Positions 1 to 7,977 of a stretch of 64,000 nt of DNA are shown piece after piece (the stretch's first letter is position 1; each line of letters begins with the position of its first letter). A program made the position numbers and the translations under genes. The notes beneath the pieces were generated by a model. That model saw only the letters and a list, made by a program, of their open reading frames with translations, ran no database searches and was not told where the DNA came from. The stretch comes from Pseudomonadales bacterium (GTDB lineage Bacteria > Pseudomonadota > Gammaproteobacteria > Pseudomonadales > UBA7239), in assembly GCA_028280345.1 (NCBI GenBank), contig JANQLY010000002.1, positions 248,001-312,000 of the forward strand, written 5' to 3'.

Positions 1-1
1 T

Positions 2-550
2 TTATGTAACTGCCTGGATTTTCTGCTCAGCGGTGATGAATTTAACGAAGCGCATGTCGCCAAAGATTACTATCTGAACCCTGAAACGACTCGGGAAGAG
101 CGCCGCGAAGCAATTTTTGAAATGATTCGTCTGACACAGCGTCGTCTCGGCGGTCTATTACCGCGTTATTCGCCAAAAGGTGGTGAATTGATGGGGAGTG
201 AGATTAAAGAAGATAGTCTGGTATATATGAGTTTTGTTGTGGCGAATCGCGATCCGCAAGCCTTCAAGGATGCCGACAAGTTTAATCCACTGCGTAGTAA
301 GGCAACCGTTGGTATGACCAAGGAAGAGATTTCGGCGCATCGCGCAGCTCGCAAGGAAAAAAACCTCTCCTTCAGTTTTGGTGAGCATATGTGCCCAGGC
401 AAACGTATTTCGCTGGTGCTGTTGCAATATGCCTACGATGAATTGTTCAAACGTTTCCCGAATATGGAGTCGATTGAAATCGATTGTTTTAGTGAGGTGT
501 TTGGCAAACCTTCAGCGGTGTTGTCTTACCATATGAATCTGAATATCTAG
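2..550 (+). CDS. Cytochrome P450, C-terminal part (5' end outside window)
   Basis: The reading frame is open from the first bases of the window and ends with TAG at 548-550, leaving about 182 residues of the C-terminal half of a P450. The haem-ligand motif reads SFGEHMCPG, with the cysteine codon at 392-394, and is followed by the usual L-helix and a FKRFPN segment that also occurs in the P450 at 3152. The protein would bind haem through this cysteine and hydroxylate a small hydrophobic substrate using electrons from a ferredoxin partner. A KshA-like Rieske gene and a second P450 lie nearby, which suggests steroid or terpenoid catabolism, but the substrate cannot be read from the fragment. 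The family is clear; the subfamily is not. Confidence 0.93.
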   Translation, partial: LCNCLDFLLSGDEFNEAHVAKDYYLNPETTREERREAIFEMIRLTQRRLGGLLPRYSPKGGELMGSEIKEDSLVYMSFVVANRDPQAFKDADKFNPLRSKATVGMTKEEISAHRAARKEKNLSFSFGEHMCPGKRISLVLLQYAYDELFKRFPNMESIEIDCFSEVFGKPSAVLSYHMNLNI

Positions 551-587
551 ATAGATCACGGCGGGCTTTTTGCCTCTTCTACAAAGG

Positions 588-605
588 TGGGACATTTTTG
601 TCCCA
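588..605. promoter_or_regulatory. Operator-like inverted repeat TGGGACA-N4-TGTCCCA
   Basis: A perfect inverted repeat with 7-bp arms and a TTTT spacer lies 65 bp upstream of the orphan gene at 671. Its right arm overlaps a possible -35 box, TTGTCC at 598-603, which is 17 bp from a possible -10, TATAGA at 621-626. There is no T-tract after it, so it is not an intrinsic terminator for the P450. The same GGGACA-N4-TGTCCC core recurs at 33331-33348, upstream of another orphan gene. The cognate regulator is unknown. Confidence 0.5.
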
Positions 606-670
606 TCTTGTCCAGCTAACTATAGATAGCTAACCTATGCCGGTATTCTCTTCGGTATCGAGGTTGCGCT

Positions 671-1408
671 ATGCTTGCAAGGACGCGTACCAATCACTTT
701 CTCAGGGCCACACAGCCAGCGCTGGATATTACTGTACCTACAGGCCAGTTTTCAAAAACATTAAAACAGAGTGTTGCCGGGCGACAGGTAGCCAGCAAGT
801 ATCCACATCTCTGGGATAGTCCGGCTAAATGGAGGGCATTGGAGAAAGTAGCTGCAACGGGTACAGGTGGCTTGGGCCAAATTGATAATTCACATCATGT
901 GTCAGCAAAATATGCCGAGCATATTGGCAACATGTCACTGAAACACCCGGGCAAAGTCTCTCCTGCTTTTATAAGGACCCTGAAAGCGGTGCACAGGAGA
1001 GGTCAATATGAATCGAGCAGTGCGAGGGAGAGCGTTGCTCAGATGATTGCAGAAATTGAAAGTAATAGAAGTCGAACAACTCGGGTGCCGGTAACGCGTG
1101 AACCGATTTATGAGCGTGGTTTCAGGGCTTTGGTTAATAAAAATGAAAGCAATCTACGCTACCGTGCAAGTAGTGAAAATCGTGCTACCAGCGACTTTCC
1201 TCACCCTGAATTTACAAAAAGGAGGGGTGTTTTAACAAGGGATTCTGCGACGCTTGCGCGCTTTGCTGCAGTCAGTGGGGAGTTGTTCAAAGATAATTTT
1301 AAAACGCATCGGCAGAAGAGGTTGGCGGCAGCCTACAGAGCTGTGCCACAAGGACACAGTTCTTTGCAAAAGACTGAAGATGCGCCAGAGTTTCGAAAAA
1401 GATTTTAG
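671..1408 (+). CDS. Hypothetical basic protein, operator-linked orphan
   Basis: This encodes 245 residues with no family I recognise. The ATG at 671 follows a GAGG sequence at suitable spacing. The product is hydrophilic and rich in Arg, Ser, Ala and Thr, with a strongly basic C-terminal third and no signal peptide or membrane segment. It stands alone between a P450 and a convergent thioesterase gene. It shares three features with the gene at 32503-33279: a similar size, a basic low-complexity look, and an upstream GGGACA-N4-TGTCCC inverted repeat. I see no convincing alignment between the two proteins. A nucleic-acid-binding protein or an injected effector would both fit the composition, but neither is supported by a motif. 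Confidence 0.55.
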   Translation: MLARTRTNHFLRATQPALDITVPTGQFSKTLKQSVAGRQVASKYPHLWDSPAKWRALEKVAATGTGGLGQIDNSHHVSAKYAEHIGNMSLKHPGKVSPAFIRTLKAVHRRGQYESSSARESVAQMIAEIESNRSRTTRVPVTREPIYERGFRALVNKNESNLRYRASSENRATSDFPHPEFTKRRGVLTRDSATLARFAAVSGELFKDNFKTHRQKRLAAAYRAVPQGHSSLQKTEDAPEFRKRF

Positions 1409-1429
1409 TACAGCGTGTTAAATTGTATA

Positions 1430-1903
1430 TCAGTTAGCATTGTAGATTGCTTTGACTTCCTCAACGCTAACCCCGGGTGAAGCTTCCAGATCCTTGGGTA
1501 ATTTAAAAACGCCACTGCCACTGGCTTTGATATCACCCGCGGTGTTGCGAATCATGCCACGAGCAAAGCCCATAGTATTCGTGACTTTCAGGCACTCGAC
1601 ATCCGTGTAGATCCATTCGCCTTCAATAGAAGAAGAGAGATAGTCGATACTGATGTTGATTGTCGGCGTACCGGCGAACTTGCCAATGCGAAAGCCAACG
1701 GCACCGGCAAAGGAAATATCGAACATCGCCATATAAACCGCGCCGTGGCAGATGCCAATGCCATTCAAATGATGCTTCTGCACGGTTAAACCAAGAGTCG
1801 GGCCATCATCGTCTACCGAGATATACATCGGTGCAAAACGGTCGTTAAAACTGTTATCAAGCGGGAAGGGCATAAACCCTTCCGGCGGCTGTTTATCTGT
1901 CAT
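1430..1903 (-). CDS. PaaI-type hotdog-fold acyl-CoA thioesterase
   Basis: This 157-residue protein belongs to the PaaI/YdiI hotdog thioesterase group, which hydrolyses aryl- or acyl-CoA thioesters in the cytoplasm. The HHLNGIGICHGAVYMAMFD stretch corresponds to the conserved xxNxxGxxHGG active-site segment, here with Ala after the His-Gly pair. A later GTPTINISIDYLSS strand is also typical. I start at the ATG ending at 1903, because an upstream extension would run into the Rieske gene. The gene begins 10 nt after the Rieske stop, so the two are probably co-transcribed, and the thioesterase may release a CoA-linked intermediate or salvage CoA during ring degradation. Confidence 0.85.
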   Translation of the reverse strand: MTDKQPPEGFMPFPLDNSFNDRFAPMYISVDDDGPTLGLTVQKHHLNGIGICHGAVYMAMFDISFAGAVGFRIGKFAGTPTINISIDYLSSSIEGEWIYTDVECLKVTNTMGFARGMIRNTAGDIKASGSGVFKLPKDLEASPGVSVEEVKAIYNAN

Positions 1904-1913
1904 GTGGGATCGG

Positions 1914-2915
1914 CTATGAGGCTTCCTGTTGGTAAACTTCCTCGGCATAGAACTGACTGAACCATTTGCGGTACTGGTTAATAGGGCCGTCGCCATCGCA
2001 GAGAATCGGATTGGGTTGATAGAACTTTCTGTTCCAGATCTCCATATCCTGTTCTACCTGACGGCAGACTTCATCGATGTAACCCTGGTTAAACAACTTG
2101 GCAATATCTGTAGTTAGCTCGGGGTAGCGAAATACAAAGCGCAGGTGAACCTTTTCCTCATTCAACGGCGTAATCGTGCCCATCATGATGCTGTTGGTAA
2201 CACCGCGGAAATGCTGCCAGGTAAATCCCGGGCCAAAGCTTTTTGAAGTGAAGCTGGTGTCGGTGTATTCGCCTTCGAGCATATTGCCGTAGTCGTCAAA
2301 GGCCTGGGTACGACTCGCAAGTTCGGTAACGCGGCGGTGGCCATCAATTTCCACCTCACCTTCGGGGACATTTTCACTGGTGTGGACATAGGCAAAGTGT
2401 GCCTTGTCTACAGCATTTTCGTTGGTATCCTGGATATGGCAGTCGATGATCCATTCACGGGTTTCCTGGTTGCACCAGTAGCCGTCGTCATTCATTTCCG
2501 GAACATGATCAAGTTCCCAGTGCGGGGCGTCATCGTCCGGGTGATACCAGCACCAGATCGCGCCGTTGTCTTCTTTTGTGGCGTAGTGGCGAATACACTG
2601 CTTGTCGACCACTTTTGGCGGCATTTTCTCCGCATAGGGTACCGAGGTGCAGAAACCGTCGCCATTGAATTGCCAGCCGTGGAATGGGCAGGCAATCGAT
2701 TCGCCCTGAACACTGCCACCGTGGCCGAGGTGGGCACCAAGGTGTGGGCAAATGGCATCGAGCACTTTGGCTTCGCCGGACTCGGTACGGAATAACACAA
2801 GGTCGCGGCCAAAGTATTCCAGCGGTTTTACATCGCCAACTTGCAGGTCGCCGGAGAGGGCAACGGCAAACCAGCCAAACGGAATAGGCAAGTCATAGCG
2901 TTTTTTATTGGTCAT
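1914..2915 (-). CDS. Rieske non-haem iron oxygenase, KshA-like
   Basis: This is a 333-residue oxygenase component. The Rieske [2Fe-2S] ligands are C56, H58, C76 and H79 (CPH...CPFH), and the mononuclear iron site is the NENAVDxxH segment with D170, H173 and H178. Length, the N-terminal GWFAVA segment and the CPHLGAHLG motif resemble 3-ketosteroid 9alpha-hydroxylase oxygenase (KshA) and the wider steroid Rieske group, which also includes cholesterol 7-desaturase and the C4-demethylating SdmA. No reductase component is encoded nearby. A good AGGTGAGA ribosome site precedes the ATG. It is divergent from the P450 at 3152 and upstream of a thioesterase. Steroid hydroxylation is likely; the exact position is not determinable here. 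Confidence 0.85.
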   Translation of the reverse strand: MTNKKRYDLPIPFGWFAVALSGDLQVGDVKPLEYFGRDLVLFRTESGEAKVLDAICPHLGAHLGHGGSVQGESIACPFHGWQFNGDGFCTSVPYAEKMPPKVVDKQCIRHYATKEDNGAIWCWYHPDDDAPHWELDHVPEMNDDGYWCNQETREWIIDCHIQDTNENAVDKAHFAYVHTSENVPEGEVEIDGHRRVTELASRTQAFDDYGNMLEGEYTDTSFTSKSFGPGFTWQHFRGVTNSIMMGTITPLNEEKVHLRFVFRYPELTTDIAKLFNQGYIDEVCRQVEQDMEIWNRKFYQPNPILCDGDGPINQYRKWFSQFYAEEVYQQEAS

Positions 2916-3151
2916 ATCTTTCTCACCTGATCTTCATCAAAGTTGGGAATTTAATTTTTTTCAAAATTGCGGTTTTCGCCTGCTTGAAAAAAGGGTAACA
3001 CGTGTGTAAATTTATGTGAAACCCTGGTGCTTGTAAACCGTGACGGACTACGACATTTACCTAAAACCTTTGCGTACGCGCAGTCAGGTTGTGGCAATGG
3101 CATGATACGGTGACATACTGGCCAGGAAAAACTACCGTTTCGGAGCAGACG

Positions 3152-4402
3152 ATGACAACCCAGACAACAGCAGATAGCGAATTACCCAAACTTGAAGAGG
3201 TGTTCAATCCGTTTTCAGCAGAGTATTGCGAGAATCCGGCACCACAGTGCCAGGCACTGGCCGAGCGCGGTCGCCTTGTCTTTTATGAGGCATGGCAAGC
3301 CTGGATCATGACGCAGATGGACGACATTATGGATTGTTGGCAGCGGGAGTACCTGTCGTCCGATTTTTACGATTGGGAGTTTGCTCCGGAGCGCCCACCG
3401 GAAGACCAGTGGCAGAACTTTGAGCGTGCCATGATCGGCCACAGTCTGCTGGCGGATCACGATCATCACCGCTTGGTGCGCAAGGTTGTTTCACCGGCAT
3501 TCTCCCGTAATGTGGTTGACGATATTCAACGCAAGATCAAACCCGATATTGTTGCCTTGCTCGATAGCCTGAAGGACAAGGAATCGTTTGATTATATTCA
3601 GGAAGTGGCGGTCAATATTCCGTTCATTTCCATTACGCGCATGATCGGTTTGCCGGAAAAGTACTGGGATGAGTTCAAGCCGGTGGTGATGGACTTTACC
3701 AAAACCTGGAATCCGACAATTTCTGATGAGGAACGTGAAGCGGCGCGTCAACAGTGCAACCGCGCAATTGATATTATTCAGGAAGTGGTCGCAGAGCGTC
3801 GCAAACAACCACAGCAAGATGACTTTCTCAGCATGATGCTGAAGATTGAGGAAGAGAATGAGGGCTTTGAGGAGTGGGATGTGATTACACTGATTCTTGC
3901 TCTGATAGGTGCTGGCTCTGAAACCACGATGAATGCTCAACAGTGGACTGTATACGCATTGTTGAAACACCCTGATCAGATTCCATTGGCACTCGAAGAC
4001 GATCAGGCCTTTTCCAATGCATTTACCGAAATTTCCCGCTGGGCGATGACCTCAAAAATGGGTTTTGCCCGTTACGCACCAGAAGATATGGAACTGCTTG
4101 GGCAGCAGTTGCGCAAAGGGCAAATGGTTCTTTTGATGCCTCATCTGTACCACCACGACCCACAAAAGCATGCCGAGCCACTCAAGCTGGATGTGAAACG
4201 CAAGTTTGATCCCGATGTGCTGTTTGGCTATGGCCCGCGTTTTTGTATTGGTGCTGCGTTAGCCAAGCGCCAATTGTTCCTGACAATGACCGAGCTTTTT
4301 AAACGCTTTCCGAATCTTGAGTTAATGGAAGAGCCGGAGCGTGATATTGAGGTTCACAACACCATTGCCTTGAAAAAGTTAATGGTTAAAACCAACTTGT
4401 AA
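3152..4402 (+). CDS. Cytochrome P450 (bacterial class I type)
   Basis: This is a complete 416-residue P450. The I-helix oxygen-activation motif is AGSETT (A254-T259), the K-helix ExxR is EISR, and the haem-binding loop FGYGPRFCIG has its ligand at C365. The start is the ATG at 3152, preceded by GGAG; the upstream extension has no ribosome site. There is no fused reductase, so it needs a separate ferredoxin and ferredoxin reductase. It is divergent from the KshA-like Rieske gene and is followed 53 nt later by an acetoacetate-decarboxylase-like gene. Hydroxylation of a steroid or terpenoid is the likely role, inferred from context. Confidence 0.93.
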   Translation: MTTQTTADSELPKLEEVFNPFSAEYCENPAPQCQALAERGRLVFYEAWQAWIMTQMDDIMDCWQREYLSSDFYDWEFAPERPPEDQWQNFERAMIGHSLLADHDHHRLVRKVVSPAFSRNVVDDIQRKIKPDIVALLDSLKDKESFDYIQEVAVNIPFISITRMIGLPEKYWDEFKPVVMDFTKTWNPTISDEEREAARQQCNRAIDIIQEVVAERRKQPQQDDFLSMMLKIEEENEGFEEWDVITLILALIGAGSETTMNAQQWTVYALLKHPDQIPLALEDDQAFSNAFTEISRWAMTSKMGFARYAPEDMELLGQQLRKGQMVLLMPHLYHHDPQKHAEPLKLDVKRKFDPDVLFGYGPRFCIGAALAKRQLFLTMTELFKRFPNLELMEEPERDIEVHNTIALKKLMVKTNL

Positions 4403-4455
4403 CACATTGTTTAAACGTTAGATTAATTACTGAAATCACTAGCAGGAAATATCCT

Positions 4456-5226
4456 ATGAACGATACAACCCAACCTCAAGCCAACACCGGCGAAATTATC
4501 AACTGGCCGATGCTGAAGATTAAGTACAAAACTGACCCGGAAAAAATTGCCGCATTGTTGCCGCCGGGTATTGAACCTGGCGCAGAGCCGATTGTGACAT
4601 TGACGGTTTACAATTTTCCGGTCAATGGTGCGCCAGAATATGGTGTGGTTACCACCGTGCATGCGAACTATAACGGCATGGAAGGTGAATTCGCACTGGG
4701 CTATGGTATCGATCAGGAAGAAGCAGTGTTTGTTAGCCAGGAACGCAACGGGCAACCAAAATTTCCCTGCGACATTAAATTCTATCGCTTGATGGAGTAT
4801 GTCTTTGCAAGTTGTACCCACCAGGGGCATACCTTCCTGGATTTCAAAGGCCAATGTGTCGGTGCTGAAGACCCTGGTGAACAGTTTGAGCACAACGAAT
4901 GGTGGATCAAGGTTTCCCGCGGTGTTGGTATTGAGCCTGCTACTAGCTATGACTTCCCGCCCCATGTGGTACGTGTACGCACAGTTTATGGCACAGCGTA
5001 TAAAGAAAAAGTCATGGGTCAACTGACGCTGACCTCCAGCCCCTGGGATCCGGTTGCAGACTTGCTGCCGGTGCGTGAAGAAGTGGAAAACTATCTGTGG
5101 TGGCCGACGTTCCATGACCGCGAGATTACCCTTGCGGGTGAACTGGATGGCGAGAAGTTTATGCCGTTTGCCGATGTCATCGGTGGGTCCAGGTGGCCGG
5201 GTGAGAATGGAGGCCCCAAAAAATAG
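4456..5226 (+). CDS. Acetoacetate decarboxylase family protein
   Basis: The 256-residue product matches the acetoacetate decarboxylase superfamily: a beta-rich fold with a lysine in a G-x-PKFP segment (NGQPKFPCD), the position of the Schiff-base lysine in the true enzyme. Other members of this superfamily in catabolic clusters act as decarboxylases, hydrolases or aldolase-dehydratases on beta-keto or cyclic intermediates, so the reaction cannot be assigned. It begins a run of same-strand genes (SDR, TetR, amidohydrolase, AraC, SGNH hydrolase), separated from the SDR by a gap that holds two palindromic repeats. Confidence 0.7.
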   Translation: MNDTTQPQANTGEIINWPMLKIKYKTDPEKIAALLPPGIEPGAEPIVTLTVYNFPVNGAPEYGVVTTVHANYNGMEGEFALGYGIDQEEAVFVSQERNGQPKFPCDIKFYRLMEYVFASCTHQGHTFLDFKGQCVGAEDPGEQFEHNEWWIKVSRGVGIEPATSYDFPPHVVRVRTVYGTAYKEKVMGQLTLTSSPWDPVADLLPVREEVENYLWWPTFHDREITLAGELDGEKFMPFADVIGGSRWPGENGGPKK

Positions 5227-5259
5227 ATTTTCGGCTATTGCGCTTGAAACTTTGTCGTT

Positions 5260-5318
5260 GAAACTGCTTTCGAAATGCTCACGTATTATCTATACGCTTC
5301 GCTTTCTCAAGCAGTTTC
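5260..5318. repeat. Dispersed intergenic palindrome, copy 1
   Basis: The arms GAAACTGCTT and AAGCAGTTTC enclose a core that reads TGCTCACGTA...TACGCTTCGCTT. The core resembles copies at about 5471-5521, 27366-27412 and 29711-29770, whose shared pattern is TGCTCA-N-TA...TA-N-ACTCCGCTT. Every copy lies between genes. The outer arms differ between copies although each pairs with itself, which suggests that compensating changes preserve a hairpin. It behaves like a REP-type element. Confidence 0.75.
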
Positions 5319-5470
5319 GCCTCAAATTTTCTGCGCTCATAACGCTGAAAATTAATGTCTACAAAGACTGGAGCTATTGCACTGAAAATATACTCAAGGT
5401 TATAAATTCAGAATTTAAGTTATTGAAAGATTAAGAACCGTCGTGAGCGATGACAAGTCAAAGCAAAAGC

Positions 5471-5521
5471 AAGCGAAAGTGCGGAGTTTATATGCGAATA
5501 AATGAGCACCTTGAGCGAGCT
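5471..5521. repeat. Dispersed intergenic palindrome, copy 2 (inverted)
   Basis: This copy is on the opposite strand: GTGCGGAGTTTATA...TAAATGAGCAC is the reverse complement of the TGCTCATTTA...TAAACTCCGC core. Its flanks AAGC...GCTT also pair imperfectly. With copy 1 it fills most of the 340-bp gap between the decarboxylase-like gene and the SDR. An ATG at 5502 inside the element is in frame with the SDR, but it belongs to the repeat and is not the likely start. Confidence 0.7.
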
Positions 5522-5567
5522 TTTAACACAGGATTGTCGAGCGCAACAGGTTCGGGAGAGAAATGTT

Positions 5568-6443
5568 ATGAAAGATTTTAAAGACAAGATTGCTGTCATC
5601 ACCGGCGGCGCATCCGGCGTAGGCCGTTCACTGGCATTTGCGCTTGGTCGCGAAGGCGCAAAAATCGTGATTGGTGATGTGGACGATGACAATATGGCAT
5701 CAGCACTGGAGGCTCTGAAGAGCGAAGGTATTGAAGCGGTGACACAAAAAGCCGATGTAACCAGTGCGGATTCCATGGCTGCACTGGCGGAGAAAGCGCA
5801 GTCAGAGTTTGGCGGTATCCATCTGGTGTTTGCCAATGCCGGTATTGGTGCCGGTGAAGGCGGTAACATGTGGGAATATGACCTTAATGACTGGGAATGG
5901 GGTTTTCGTGTAAACACCTGGGGTGTGATCAATACGATTAATGCCTTTATGCCACGTCTGGTTGAGCAAAACGAAGAGTCGCATTTTGTAGTAACCGGTT
6001 CCGGTAATGGTGCGTTTCTCATGTATCCTGATCAGCCAATCTACACAGCAACAAAAGCTTCCGTGCATGCGATTACCGAAGGGCTTTACTTCCAGATGCA
6101 GCGCGCACAGTCGCCGGTGCAAGTGAATGCGTTATTCCCAGGACCGAATGTCGTGGATACTGGTATCTTTAATTCTGATCGTGTACGCCCGGAAGATTTA
6201 CCGAAGAACCCGGACAAGCCGGATTCAGGTATTACCTCTGTGGATGATATGAAAAACATGATGGAACAGTTTGGCATGACACTTGAAACCACTCATCCGG
6301 ATGAAGTGGCGGAATATGCGCTGGAAGGGCTACGCGAGAATAAGTTCTTTATTGCCAAAACCAAGGAATCCACACTGGAGCAGATCAAAACACGTTTTGA
6401 TTGCATTGTGAATCAGACTAACCCGCCAATGCCGGGCTTATAA
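5568..6443 (+). CDS. Short-chain dehydrogenase/reductase (SDR)
   Basis: This is a 291-residue classical SDR that oxidises or reduces a hydroxyl/keto group with NAD(P). The cofactor motif is TGGASGVG near the N-terminus, followed by NAG in FANAGIG, a catalytic serine in VVTGSGN and the YTATK (YxxxK) pair. It is longer than the usual 250 residues because of an insert after the PG motif. I start at the ATG at 5568, which has GGGAGAG upstream; an in-frame ATG 66 nt earlier sits in the palindromic repeat. The TetR gene follows after 15 nt. The position suggests oxidation of an alcohol made by the neighbouring P450s, which is inference. Confidence 0.9.
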   Translation: MKDFKDKIAVITGGASGVGRSLAFALGREGAKIVIGDVDDDNMASALEALKSEGIEAVTQKADVTSADSMAALAEKAQSEFGGIHLVFANAGIGAGEGGNMWEYDLNDWEWGFRVNTWGVINTINAFMPRLVEQNEESHFVVTGSGNGAFLMYPDQPIYTATKASVHAITEGLYFQMQRAQSPVQVNALFPGPNVVDTGIFNSDRVRPEDLPKNPDKPDSGITSVDDMKNMMEQFGMTLETTHPDEVAEYALEGLRENKFFIAKTKESTLEQIKTRFDCIVNQTNPPMPGL

Positions 6444-6458
6444 GAAGATAGCCAGGTA

Positions 6459-7076
6459 ATGACTCAGGTACCTCCTGTTGAAATCAGCCTGCGCGAGCGG
6501 CGCAAGCAGGAGGTGCGTAGTCGTATTAATGATGCGGCGATTGAACTGTTTTCCGAATACGGTTGCGAGCCGGTTACCGTTGAAGAAATTTGTGAGGCGG
6601 CGCAGGTAGCACGCAAAACGTTTTATAACTATTACCAGAACAAGCAGGAACTGCTCAATGAGCTGACTGATGCGCTTCTGATTAACGAGACGTTTAACCG
6701 TATTGATATGGCGATGGAGCGCTATGACTCGACGGCGGAGCGCCTGCAATATTATTTTGAAACCATGTCTGAAAATATGCATACCGCCTCGGATCTTGAG
6801 CGGGAGCTGGTATTGCAATCGGTATTTGCCATCGCATCGAATACCGAGGAGAGCGGAGAAAAACTATCCCGTCTCAACGAGTGTTTTTCCCGCGTGTTTG
6901 TAGAAGGGCAGGCACAAGGGGATGTTATTGACAGTTATAGCCCCGAGTTTCTTGCCGATATGATGGTAGGGGCGATTAACGGTATTACTCTTAACTGGGT
7001 ACATGATAAAAACTATCCGGTTGTGCAAAGAGTGCATGATTTGTCTAAAATGATGACCGAGTTTTTCACCAAATAA
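6459..7076 (+). CDS. TetR family transcriptional regulator
   Basis: The 205-residue protein has a TetR N-terminal helix-turn-helix: an AAIELFSEYG helix, then TVEEICEAAQVARKTFYNYY, typical of the family. The remaining residues form the variable ligand-binding and dimerisation region. It is embedded between the SDR (15 nt) and an amidohydrolase gene (34 nt), so it is probably co-transcribed and autoregulates the catabolic operon in response to a pathway intermediate. I found no clear operator inside the operon. Confidence 0.92.
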   Translation: MTQVPPVEISLRERRKQEVRSRINDAAIELFSEYGCEPVTVEEICEAAQVARKTFYNYYQNKQELLNELTDALLINETFNRIDMAMERYDSTAERLQYYFETMSENMHTASDLERELVLQSVFAIASNTEESGEKLSRLNECFSRVFVEGQAQGDVIDSYSPEFLADMMVGAINGITLNWVHDKNYPVVQRVHDLSKMMTEFFTK

Positions 7077-7110
7077 CGTTCTTCCTTTTCCATATTTCAG
7101 GTAAACAGCT

Positions 7111-7977
7111 ATGGCCTACGCAGCAAATCAGCCCGTGATTGATTTAATGATGGGGATTCCCGGAGAGGATAACAGCCAGTGGTATGAGTTTATCAAGCCG
7201 CTGCTGATGGACGCTGAAAGCCGGGAGCTGTTCAAAATGCCGGCGCAATACATGTTCAAGGATATTCCGCAAACTCCGGAAGGTACTGACGACTATATTG
7301 CCTATACCATTGCACAAATGGATAAATTCAATATCCGCAAAGCGCTGACTGGTCTCGGGGAGGTTTCCCTCGACGCGGTGAAACGTTTTCCCGATCGTTT
7401 TTTGCTCGACCTGGATGTCGACCCGAATAAAGGCATGGAAGAAGTACGCAAAATTAAACAGTATCATAAGGATTATGGCATCACATCGCTCGGTGGTTTT
7501 CCTGCCGGTAAATGCCCGCAGGTGCCGATCAATGACAAGCGTTGGTATCCGATCTATGCAGCCTGTGTCGAACTCGATATTCCGATTAACGTGTGCTGTG
7601 GTGTGCCAGGGCCGCGAGTACCGATGAACTGCCAGCATGTGGAACTGATCGATGAAGTGGTATGGTTTTTTCCCGAGTTAAAGTTTGTGATGCGTCACGG
7701 TGCTGAACCCTGGGAAGAGCTTGCGGTAAAATTGATGCTCAAGTATCCGAATCTCTACTATATGACCAGTGCGTTCTCGCCAAAGTATTATCCGAAGGCG
7801 ATTATCGACTTTGCCAATCGTCGCGGTAAAAATCAGGTCATGTATGCCGGTTATTTTCCGATGGGACTGTCTCTCGACAAAATCTTTTCCGAGTTGCCAC
7901 AGGTACCGTTAAGGGAAGAGGTGTGGCCAAAATTCCTCTATGAAAATGCCTGCCGTGTGTATAACATCCAGGAATGA
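7111..7977 (+). CDS. Amidohydrolase-2 family TIM-barrel metal-dependent hydrolase
   Basis: The 288-residue protein resembles the amidohydrolase_2 (ACMSD-like) group, whose members decarboxylate or hydrolyse cyclic and keto-acid intermediates. Visible features are PINVCCGVPGPR in mid-barrel, KFVMRHGAEPW (the strand carrying a metal-binding His), and a C-terminal FLYENACRVYNI, the usual end of this family. The N-terminal HxH metal motif is not evident: the first strand reads VIDLMMG. It may therefore be a variant or inactive at one metal ligand. CAGGTAA lies upstream of the ATG. Its stop overlaps the start of the following AraC gene as ATGA. Confidence 0.75.
   Translation: MAYAANQPVIDLMMGIPGEDNSQWYEFIKPLLMDAESRELFKMPAQYMFKDIPQTPEGTDDYIAYTIAQMDKFNIRKALTGLGEVSLDAVKRFPDRFLLDLDVDPNKGMEEVRKIKQYHKDYGITSLGGFPAGKCPQVPINDKRWYPIYAACVELDIPINVCCGVPGPRVPMNCQHVELIDEVVWFFPELKFVMRHGAEPWEELAVKLMLKYPNLYYMTSAFSPKYYPKAIIDFANRRGKNQVMYAGYFPMGLSLDKIFSELPQVPLREEVWPKFLYENACRVYNIQE

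Noticed and set aside
588..605. The palindrome as a terminator of the first P450
   Set aside because: It is not followed by a T-run, and the same core occurs upstream of another gene with no terminator role.
5502..5567. N-terminal extension of the SDR by 22 residues
   Set aside because: The extension begins inside the palindromic repeat, and a proper start with GGGAGAG lies at 5568.
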